A stretch of 21,555 nt of DNA from Bodo saltans. Taxonomy: Eukaryota > Euglenozoa > Kinetoplastea > Eubodonida > Bodonidae. The translations under genes were made by a program, and so were the position numbers. This document shows positions 1 through 6,171 of the stretch, one piece after another. Below the pieces are notes generated by a model. It saw only the letters and a list, made by a program, of their open reading frames with translations. It did no database searches and was not told the DNA's origin. The stretch is taken from the NCBI GenBank assembly GCA_001460835.1, contig CYKH01001666.1, positions 1 through 21,555 of the forward strand, written 5' to 3'. The stretch's first letter is position 1; each line of letters begins with the position of its first letter.

Positions 1-314
1 TCAGGCCCTTCAACTAGCGACTGTAAACTTCCATTGACGCGCCTTCTTCCCTTCGATGTCTCGCTCTGGAAGCGCCTTGGTCTCCGAAACAGTTTCTGCT
101 GGAAGTTCCCCTCCAATCAGTTTTTTGGGAACCGACGTCCCGTTGTTTTTTTTGAAAATTCTTTGCTCGGCGAAAAGAAAATACAAAAAAAAAAGTAACA
201 AAAAACTGAAGCAATAGTTCTAGTGGAACTTCAGAAGACTTGTGTTACATCGCATGCTGTATTCTAAGGGATAAATAAATCATCAAAACAAAACCCAATG
301 AGAAACAGCATCAA
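1..314 (+). other. Intergenic leader; possible 3' end of an upstream gene
   Basis: No complete gene is visible here. Three forward frames enter from the left edge, ending at a TAG at 15-17, a TGA at 35-37 and a TAA at 196-198. The frame ending at 35-37 (reading QALQLATVNFH) is a plausible C-terminus, but 11 residues are not enough to decide. A T-run at 146-153 followed by AG at 176-177 could be the trans-splice signal for the exonuclease gene at 315. A 63-residue reverse-strand frame (201 to 10) starts in the same A/T tract and looks like a shadow. Confidence 0.35.
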
Positions 315-1475
315 ATGGACGGATCGATGCCGAAATCGCCAACGCGCTGCTCCAACCTCAAGGAAGAGCTTAGGCTTCTGCGAGCTGAGTTGTCCTCAGC
401 AGACTTCTCTTTCGCTCTCTTAGTGCCAGATCCGGCTCCGTGTTCAACAACAAGCTCGCAGGGCCCAGTCACTGTCACACCACCAAGCAACGTTACTGGT
501 GGCATGAGTCGTTGGGGAACTGGATCGTCTTCTTTGTTTGATGACTGCGATGCCCCTTCGCCATCATCGTCGACTGCACAATGTACTCCGGAGAAGGCTC
601 CGGTACAACGAGGGGGCAAAGGTGGAGCAGGACCTGTTCACGGTCCTTCTGTCCAGCAGAATCGATTTCATAAGATAAGCGACGAGGGGTGCGAGGAGCT
701 TAAACAAGCAGGACTGAAGAAAGCAGCAGCTCGCTCACCGACTGCAATGGGCATTGCAGAGGCGGCGTCGTCAAACGCGATGTCCTCTAGTAACGCTGCA
801 TCAACAAAGAACCCACAGAAATTTCGTTTTCTGCTCGTCACAGATTTTGAGTGCACATGCGACTCCGGTGAGCCCAATTACCCACATGAGATCATTGAGT
901 TTCCCGTTGTTGTGGTGGACACTCGGTTGAATCGCACGGTGGGAGAATTTCACACGTATATTCGTCCTGTGCGTAACCCTCAGCTGACCACCTTCTGCAC
1001 GGAGCTCACTGGCATCACACAGGATATGGTCCAACGTGCGCCAACGTTGCCTGAGGCGTTGATCATGTTTGATGAGTGGATTCGTTCAGTGCTCGTGCCG
1101 TTGGTGATGGCGGCAACAGCACCAGCAACCTCCTCACTCAGTGAAGAGGAGGAGTCCGACGCAGCCTCGAGGTGCAGTCCCTCGACGGCGTGGACAGCAG
1201 AGGCCCAAACGTTGTACGATTCCATCATCAACGTCAGCTCCCCCTGCCCTGCGGTGATGTTTGTAACGGATAGTCCAACGGACATGCGCCATTTCATGTA
1301 CAACTGCCATGTTATCCGTGACTCTATTGCATTTCCGCCAATCTTTTATCAGTGGCTGAATGTACGGCGTGCGTTTGCAGATCACTTCCGAGTCAAGCCG
1401 GAGCGGCGTGGACAGCAGAGGCCCAAACGTTGTACGATTCCATCATCAACGTCAGCTCCCCCTGCCCTGCGGTGA
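315..1475 (+). CDS. ERI1-like DEDDh 3'-5' exonuclease, N-terminal part, truncated by internal duplication
   Basis: The family trims 3' ends of RNA (ERI1/3'hExo: histone mRNA, 5.8S rRNA, siRNA), using two metals held by D-E-D-D plus a general-base His. Residues 1-170 are low-complexity and Ser/Ala/Pro-rich. The nuclease domain begins near 173 with the DxE motif (VTDFECTCD, D177 and E179). It continues through the family-like TELTGITQDMV (about 229-239) to TDSPTDMRHFM, where D323 is the likely third acidic residue; ERI1 usually has Trp before that Asp. After residue 363 the frame enters a second copy of a 218-bp unit out of register, reads about 23 unrelated residues and stops at a TGA at 1473-1475. 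The final H-x4-D motif is therefore lost from this frame and lies in the next entry. As it stands the product should be inactive. The ATG at 315 is the first in-frame ATG after the leader. Family confidence is good; the real substrate is unknown. Confidence 0.8.
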   Translation: MDGSMPKSPTRCSNLKEELRLLRAELSSADFSFALLVPDPAPCSTTSSQGPVTVTPPSNVTGGMSRWGTGSSSLFDDCDAPSPSSSTAQCTPEKAPVQRGGKGGAGPVHGPSVQQNRFHKISDEGCEELKQAGLKKAAARSPTAMGIAEAASSNAMSSSNAASTKNPQKFRFLLVTDFECTCDSGEPNYPHEIIEFPVVVVDTRLNRTVGEFHTYIRPVRNPQLTTFCTELTGITQDMVQRAPTLPEALIMFDEWIRSVLVPLVMAATAPATSSLSEEEESDAASRCSPSTAWTAEAQTLYDSIINVSSPCPAVMFVTDSPTDMRHFMYNCHVIRDSIAFPPIFYQWLNVRRAFADHFRVKPERRGQQRPKRCTIPSSTSAPPALR

Positions 1476-1621
1476 TGTTTGTGACGGATAGTCCAACGGA
1501 CATGCGCCATTTCATGTACAACTGCCATGTTATCCGTGACTCCGTTGCATTTCCGCCAATTTTTTATCAGTGGCTGAATGTACGGCGTGCGTTTGCAGAT
1601 CACTTCCGAGTCAAGCCGGAG
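1186..1621 (+). repeat. 218-bp direct tandem duplication inside the exonuclease gene
   Basis: Copy 1 is 1186-1403 and copy 2 is 1404-1621. By eye they differ at four positions: A/G in GTA versus GTG, T/C and A/G in TCTATT versus TCCGTT, and C/T in ATC versus ATT. In the exonuclease frame three changes are silent and one is Ile to Val. The length is not a multiple of three (218 = 3 x 72 + 2), so the second copy shifts the frame. Confidence 0.95.
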
Positions 1622-1927
1622 CACTTGATCAAAATGCTGCGAAGGCTGGGGCTGCAGTTTCACGGCCAGCATCACAGCGGTATTGACGATGCCAGAAATA
1701 TTGCACGTGTGGCAATGTCCTTGATCCACAAAGGTCATAGGCTGCTACATGTGAGTAAAATTGCCTACCAGACGGAGGGGGAGTTGGAGTCTCAGCGACG
1801 AGCGTCAGACTTACTGATGGAGCTTGGCGATGATTGTGACGTGGGGGCGGCCCGGGGTCATCGAGCTGGCGGTGACAAGGCGAAGAAGAACAACGGTAGT
1901 AGTGACAAGAGGCCTTCCAAGCGATGA
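1475..1927 (+). pseudogene. C-terminal fragment of the ERI1-like exonuclease, displaced frame
   Basis: This frame carries the end of the nuclease domain. It has a second copy of TDSPTDMRHFM, then the conserved third motif in HHSGIDDARNIARV, where His and the second Asp form the H-x4-D pair, then a basic tail ending in DKRPSKR. The open frame reaches back to about 1352 but has no ATG until 1475, which overlaps the stop of the upstream piece as TGATG. It lacks the DxE motif, so alone it could not be an active nuclease. Leaving out one copy of the 218-bp unit would put residue 363 of the upstream piece directly before HLIKML at 1622, for a protein of about 464 residues with all motifs. Most likely this is one gene broken by duplication or by assembly, not two genes. 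Confidence 0.7.
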
Positions 1928-1962
1928 CGCTTGCACACCACTCGTACATTTCTTGCTAACAC

Positions 1963-1987
1963 ACAAACACACACACACACACACACC
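1963..1987 (+). repeat. (CA)n microsatellite in the intergenic spacer
   Basis: A run of alternating A and C, with one interruption, lies just after the exonuclease stop. It is followed by a pyrimidine-rich stretch with a T-run near 2030-2038 that probably serves trans-splicing of the next gene, with AG acceptors possible up to 2099-2100. Confidence 0.85.
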
Positions 1988-2105
1988 ACATTACTCACCC
2001 TCACACATCGCTCATCCGAAACTGTTGCTTTTTTTTTGTCAACAACGAAGTTCACCCATACACTGTATGCCCCCTTAGTGAAAACGCTCCATCTGAGTCA
2101 GTTCC

Positions 2106-3767
2106 ATGCACCGATCATACAGCTCCGTTGACAGGAGAAAGTTGCTCAACCAAATTTTTGGTGACAACAGCGGCTCGCCTAACTCACCAGGTGCTCATAA
2201 CACAAGATCATCAGCGGGGGCTGCGACGTCATCACCACACAATGGAGGGACCCCGATGGCAGTTTGCGCACTATGCGGGCATCGATACGTGGCATCGTTC
2301 AATGCGCAAGATGCCGAGGCTCGATGGCGAGAGCACACGGCATCCGATGAGCATCAGCGTCATGTCAAGCGCTGGCTTGGTTCGGTGCCATTGCCGCAAT
2401 CCAACACCACCCCTCTTCGATCAGAGGTTGTATCACCAACTTCTTCTGCTCACCACCACTTGCCGTTTGTATTCCCCTCAGTTCACGACGAGTCTGTGTT
2501 GTCAGAGCCTCCCACACCAGCACCAGCACTTCGCGTTACGTTGCATCCTCGGGTTTCCTCCTCCTCACACATGCCCACGACGCCGCATCACGAGGACCGG
2601 GGTGCGGTCCCACCATCGATTGATCGCAGTGAGTTTGTCACTGGTCACCTCCCCCCTCTCGAAGATGAGTCTCCTTTGCGTGCTCCTTTTCCCGCCACTC
2701 ACTCCGTCACACCAACGCCACAAGAAACGACAACGGCGCAGCTAGAGGAGGGGGGTCGTACCACCACCGCTACCACTGCCCTTCGTAGTGCAGCAGCAGG
2801 TCACAGTGCAGCAGCGCAACATCATATTCACCATGTAGTGGGACATCATCACTACATCAGCAATGACTGTGCTACTCAAACCGACGTCGTTGAGATGCAT
2901 GATGCTTCTGGTGTCCACCACCAACAGTGGACAGATGAACAAGAGGAGCGTGTGACGACGCTGTTCCAAGAGAGGTGCCAAACACGTAAGTTGCTTAGCT
3001 GTTTTATCCGCTGGCATCGCCGATGGTTTGTGGCAGAGTTGCGGAAGGTGACCGTGCGGGAGAAGTCGAAGTATGTTACCAAGAGCGAGGGCCTCATTGA
3101 GGGTGAGGATTTCATTCCACAAGGTAGACCTACAGGCCCCACAATGCCTACGGGCCCCACAATGTTTATTCGTCGCGAGGAAATGATGCACGACGAACCT
3201 CAATTTCCCTACACTTCTTCATCGCAGACGCAGGAAACCGATGCAGCCTCACGGCCGGAAAGCCCTCACACTTTTCAGCAAGTCACACCACATAAGAAAA
3301 ATGAACGCCGCACCAGCCGCAAGCATCGTGCTGCAAGTAGTGAAAGTAATGACTCTGTTGATGGCCTCTTGTCACTGTTGACGCCAGAGACACAGAAGCG
3401 AGCGGCTCGAGTGCTTGGTCGGAGTCCACAGAAAAGAGTTCATCACACTGACGCTGTTCCTCATCGAATACTGAATTCGTTCGATCGACGAACTTCGCGG
3501 CATCTACAACCCTCACAAGCGTACAACCAAGTGAGCGAGTTTCCTCGGCATCGTCGTGCTCCAGATGTGTACGATGCAGAAGAGGACCGATTGCGGGGTC
3601 TTGTCCGCAAGCTCTTACACGAGGACTTAAATCACTGGCGTGGTGCTGAGCGGCAGGACTTATACGCCGCCGCGTCAAAAGTTGCAGTGCAGGCGCTAGA
3701 GTCTGTCGCGATGATCAAACAGTTGCGCAAATCTTCATCGAACGGCGCACACAAAGCGGGGAAATAG
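2106..3767 (+). CDS. Zinc-finger (U1/matrin-like CxxC...Hx5H) protein, otherwise disordered
   Basis: 553 residues of unknown function. Near the N-terminus C54-x2-C57 and H77-x5-H83 form a pattern like U1-C/matrin-type fingers, which bind RNA or double-stranded RNA. Most of the rest is Pro/Ser/Thr/His-rich and probably disordered, including a His-rich stretch around 235-250. ATQTD at 256-260 resembles the TQT core of dynein light-chain (LC8) ligands. KLLSCFIRWHRRW (295-307) resembles a single Sfi1-type centrin-binding repeat (LLxxxFxxW). Residues about 490-540 are charged, probably helical, and include RLRGLVRKLLHEDLNHW. A small duplication gives PTGPTM twice (nt 3129-3164). The ATG at 2106 follows an AG at 2099-2100. 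The function is not known; RNA-binding and cytoskeletal links are both inference. Confidence 0.75.
   Translation: MHRSYSSVDRRKLLNQIFGDNSGSPNSPGAHNTRSSAGAATSSPHNGGTPMAVCALCGHRYVASFNAQDAEARWREHTASDEHQRHVKRWLGSVPLPQSNTTPLRSEVVSPTSSAHHHLPFVFPSVHDESVLSEPPTPAPALRVTLHPRVSSSSHMPTTPHHEDRGAVPPSIDRSEFVTGHLPPLEDESPLRAPFPATHSVTPTPQETTTAQLEEGGRTTTATTALRSAAAGHSAAAQHHIHHVVGHHHYISNDCATQTDVVEMHDASGVHHQQWTDEQEERVTTLFQERCQTRKLLSCFIRWHRRWFVAELRKVTVREKSKYVTKSEGLIEGEDFIPQGRPTGPTMPTGPTMFIRREEMMHDEPQFPYTSSSQTQETDAASRPESPHTFQQVTPHKKNERRTSRKHRAASSESNDSVDGLLSLLTPETQKRAARVLGRSPQKRVHHTDAVPHRILNSFDRRTSRHLQPSQAYNQVSEFPRHRRAPDVYDAEEDRLRGLVRKLLHEDLNHWRGAERQDLYAAASKVAVQALESVAMIKQLRKSSSNGAHKAGK
3129..3164 (+). repeat. 18-bp tandem repeat coding PTGPTM twice
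   Basis: Two adjacent 18-nt units (3129-3146 and 3147-3164) differ by one base (A/G), keep the reading frame and encode the same six residues. They lie in a flexible part of the zinc-finger protein. Confidence 0.9.
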
Positions 3768-3842
3768 AAAACGTACGAGTATAATAGAGTGCACGGTCGT
3801 ATCATGATCCATTCATGAGAATTGGAGAATGACAGTAATTCC

Positions 3843-3917
3843 GTTTATTTTTCATTGTTGTGTGTTTGATTTTTTTTTTTGCATTTTCTTAATTTTTTGC
3901 TCCTCCTTTACACTCAG
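3843..3917 (+). promoter_or_regulatory. Polypyrimidine tract and trans-splice acceptor
   Basis: An almost continuous T/C-rich stretch with a long T-run around 3870-3880 ends in CACTCAG, with AG at 3916-3917. The first ATG after it is at 3931, giving a 13-nt leader. The open frame that starts at 3829 reads through this tract as a Phe/Cys/Ile-rich segment that mimics a membrane anchor. That segment is very probably not translated. Confidence 0.75.
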
Positions 3918-3930
3918 AACCATCGCTCAA

Positions 3931-4803
3931 ATGACAGAGATGACCGGCGTGCCGATCATACCGAAATGCTTTTCGTTGTTGGGGCCCACGTCTTCACCTT
4001 CATCTTCAGGACTGCTACTATCTCGCCAGCGGATTTTGGAGGCACAATACCTTGCACAGACGATTGCAGGTCTCTCGTCTGAAGGTTCGCTCCTTACTCC
4101 ACTGGGACGCTCTATTCTCGAACAGACCTTTCGATCATCGCGAGATGCCCAGCCGTCGAGCAAAACCAATTCACTTGATCACTCCAGCGATACAACAACT
4201 GCAGAACAGACGTTTTCATCGAAAGTAGAGGGTGTCATGAGCAGACTGGAGGAGCTCACGAACGAAATACTTAACTCCTTCAAAGGGGTTCTTGAAGCTT
4301 GGATCGCTCACTCGGACAGAAATGGATGCCCTCTGTTGCATTATCATTTGCAATACGAGAATGCCCCCACTAGTCCAGGATCAATACCACAAAGCACATC
4401 AAGCGCTGTGGTGTGTGTGGTCACCGTTCGACTTGCCAGTGCAGTCAAGGAGTACAGTGAGGCGCAGCTCGCCATCGAGAGGGAAGTATCGTCGCGCTAC
4501 TATTGCCGACAGCCACTCTCTTGGACGAGTGCGCAAGCAGCTGCGTTCTACTTCCCTCCCTCAGCAGAAGCAGATAATGATGATGATGATGATGATGACA
4601 ACGGTGGAATTGCTGATAGCGGAAGAACGGAGTTTTTCGCAATGCTGAAGAACAAAATAGTTCACCGATCTGAAGACATGTCGGTAATAAGAAAGAAACG
4701 CGTTCGGTCTCCGGAGGCAAGCGATGGATCCCTCAGTGGTGGGGTCGTACTAGGCTCTCTACGCACCTCGTGTAGTGAGCCGATGCAGTGCTCTTCAAGA
4801 TGA
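3931..4803 (+). CDS. Unknown protein; probable frameshift near its 3' end
   Basis: 290 residues from the ATG at 3931; I do not recognise the family. I prefer this start to 3829 because the earlier part is the trans-splice signal. Visible parts are a helical N-terminal region (about 20-65), another helix around 95-125 including VMSRLEELTNEILNSF, a central stretch with VVCVVTVRLASAVKEYSEAQ, an acidic run of Asp coded by a GAT repeat (near nt 4575-4600), and a basic segment VIRKKRVRSPE that could be a nuclear signal. The frame ends at TGA 4801-4803. The +1 frame is open from 4754 to 4939 and reads as convincing protein, so the natural product may be about 45-60 residues longer at the C-terminus. 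See the next entry. Confidence 0.65.
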   Translation: MTEMTGVPIIPKCFSLLGPTSSPSSSGLLLSRQRILEAQYLAQTIAGLSSEGSLLTPLGRSILEQTFRSSRDAQPSSKTNSLDHSSDTTTAEQTFSSKVEGVMSRLEELTNEILNSFKGVLEAWIAHSDRNGCPLLHYHLQYENAPTSPGSIPQSTSSAVVCVVTVRLASAVKEYSEAQLAIEREVSSRYYCRQPLSWTSAQAAAFYFPPSAEADNDDDDDDDNGGIADSGRTEFFAMLKNKIVHRSEDMSVIRKKRVRSPEASDGSLSGGVVLGSLRTSCSEPMQCSSR

Positions 4804-4939
4804 CAATGTTGTTGAGCAAACGTTTCCCCCCGCCCCTCTCAAGAAGATCGAGAGTGTGTCTGACATTCAAGAGTCACCATCGACCTTGAAGCTGTCGCTG
4901 TCTGCCAACGGCTTTCTTCGTTCGTTGATTCGTTTGTGA
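4754..4939 (+). other. +1-frame continuation of the upstream gene
   Basis: Right after the TGA at 4801, the frame beginning GAT at 4799 reads on to a TGA at 4937-4939. It gives a charged and hydrophobic mix such as QTFPPAPLKKIESVSDIQES and LKLSLSANGFLRSLIRL. Upstream this frame opens after a TAG at 4751-4753, so a switch must occur between 4754 and 4803. A one-base insertion error, a real mutation or ribosomal +1 slippage at AGA-TGA-C are all possible. If this stretch is coding, the spacer to ADF/cofilin shrinks from 306 to 170 nt, closer to the other short spacers of the window. Confidence 0.55.
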
Positions 4940-5109
4940 CGTTGTTGATTTGCATTTTTAAAAAAAACTCACAACGGCTTTTTCTTGTGAACTCATCGCA
5001 TGTGAGTGAAGATTCTGAATTGTTTTTCTTTCGGATTGATTTTCGCAAGCGACTAGAAGGCATCGTCCTTACTTCTCACACTATTTAACGAATCCCCAAA
5101 CCCACAGCC

Positions 5110-5529
5110 ATGGCCATGTCTGGAGTTACTGTGCACGACTCGTGCATCGCCACCTTTGAGGAGCTCAAGAGGAAGAAGGCTCACCGCTACATCATTTTCA
5201 CGATCGAGAACACCACCACGATTGTCATTCAGCACAAGGGCGAGCGCACTGCAACGTACGATGACTTCATTGGCAAGTTCACCAACGATAGCCCCGCCTA
5301 CGGTGTCTTCGACTTCGAGTACGAGACCCCTGATGGTCCCCGCGAGAAGCTGATCCTCATTTCCTGGATTCCCGATACCAGCAAGCCCCGTGCTCGCATG
5401 CTGTACAGCAGCTCCAAGGTAGCGCTCGATAACCTTGACAGCAGCCTGCTCTCTATTCAGGCCAACGACGCGTCCCAGGTTGCTCGCGAGGAGGTGCTCG
5501 CCAAGGTGAAGGCCAACAAGTCCGCTTGA
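5110..5529 (+). CDS. ADF: ADF/cofilin, actin-depolymerising factor
   Basis: 139 residues, the usual length for the family. ADF/cofilins bind G- and F-actin, sever filaments and speed monomer turnover in the cytoplasm; in kinetoplastids they are tied to flagellar actin function. Visible family features are an N-terminal MAMSGV with Ser4 at the place of the regulatory phosphoserine, the core strand FDFEYETPDG, and the actin-binding stretch LISWIPDTSKPRARMLYSSS (W86 onward) leading into the long helix. The C-terminal helix ends in a Lys-rich tail. All 11 lysines use AAG, and codons overall are strongly biased to G/C endings, unlike the neighbours, which suggests high expression. The start at 5110 lies 2 nt after AG 5106-5107; an in-frame ATG at 5116 is the alternative. 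Confidence 0.95.
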   Translation: MAMSGVTVHDSCIATFEELKRKKAHRYIIFTIENTTTIVIQHKGERTATYDDFIGKFTNDSPAYGVFDFEYETPDGPREKLILISWIPDTSKPRARMLYSSSKVALDNLDSSLLSIQANDASQVAREEVLAKVKANKSA

Positions 5530-5825
5530 AGGCCTTGCCTTTTCGAGAAAGTCGTTTTCCCAAGTGTGAGATGAGTGTTGCAATAGTGCACTAACGAAAG
5601 AAAAAAACAACAACACAAACACAGACAGAAATCAAAATGCTGCTTGGAGAAGAAGAAACCAGAGGTGCAACGCGAATGACCAACGAAATCGAGAGCGGTG
5701 CATCTGCGCAGCTTAGGGGGTACGCGCGAAAAAAGTGAAGCGATTACTCCCAAGTTGGTTCACCTTCCCTTGTCCTACGTTTTCTTTCTTTCCGACAAAA
5801 AAAATCCAAAAAACAAAAAAAAAAA
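5530..5825 (+). other. Intergenic spacer, probable ADF/cofilin 3' UTR
   Basis: The first part is A-rich without clear coding. A short frame of 33 codons starts at 5637 but has nothing else in its favour. A pyrimidine tract at 5763-5793 is followed by a nearly pure A-rich leader that runs directly to the ATG at 5826. Confidence 0.5.
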
Positions 5826-5966
5826 ATGAGTGGAATCGCACATCCAATTGTGGCCACCCACCCTCTCCAGCTTAGCACCAAGAGCGGCCTAGTGCGCGCG
5901 TTGTTTTCTCCACTCCAAGTGCTCGGTGGGTATTTGACAGGTGTGTGGTGGCATGACAACAACTGA
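5826..5966 (+). CDS. Possible 46-residue small protein
   Basis: An ATG in an A-only context opens 46 codons ending at TGA 5964-5966. The product begins MSGIAHPIVATHPLQL and ends in GGYLTGVWWHDNN, with a moderately hydrophobic middle (LVRALFSPLQVLGGYL) and one Lys, one Arg. Position and composition fit a small organelle or membrane-associated protein, but I recognise no family. In favour: it sits in an otherwise unexplained 640-nt spacer, has a pyrimidine tract 30-60 nt upstream and the A-rich ATG context common in kinetoplastids. Against: no AG lies between that tract and the ATG, so the splice acceptor would have to be further upstream. Confidence 0.35.
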   Translation: MSGIAHPIVATHPLQLSTKSGLVRALFSPLQVLGGYLTGVWWHDNN

Positions 5967-6106
5967 GAGCGATCGTTAACTTATGCTTGTGCTCCTAAAA
6001 AATCCTCTTGGTGTTTGTGTTTGCGCTTAGGGACTTTAAGAGAAGGACGAAACATCTTTTTGTTAAAGTTAGCTAGGCAGAAAGGTCAGTTCAAGGGACT
6101 AGGGAA

Positions 6107-6166
6107 CCCTCTTTTCTTTACCACTTATTTCATCTTTCACGCATCCTTTTCACAAACCTTACCTAG
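6107..6166 (+). promoter_or_regulatory. Polypyrimidine tract and trans-splice acceptor of the F-box gene
   Basis: A T/C-rich stretch starting CCCTCTTTTCTTTACC has no AG until CCTAG at 6165-6166. The F-box gene ATG follows five bases later, which supports that start and implies a very short leader. Confidence 0.7.
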
Positions 6167-6171
6167 CCAAC

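Noticed and set aside
10-201. Reverse-strand 63-residue frame near the left edge
   Set aside because: Its start lies in an A/T tract, and every other gene is on the + strand; nothing recognisable in the product.
2128-2745. 205-residue forward frame overlapping the zinc-finger gene
   Set aside because: Lies wholly inside the larger gene in another frame, is His/Thr/Arg-rich as expected of a shadow, and has no splice signal of its own.
4575-4600. GAT repeat as a possible regulatory microsatellite
   Set aside because: It stays in frame and codes an acidic Asp run, common in such proteins; no reason to give it another role.
5637-5738. 33-codon ORF in the ADF/cofilin 3' region
   Set aside because: Too short, no pyrimidine tract with AG just upstream, and no recognisable feature.
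5888-5902. CCTAGTGCGCGCGTT shared with the spacer near 11478
   Set aside because: A 15-base match between two places in a 21-kb window is not far from chance, and the flanks do not match.
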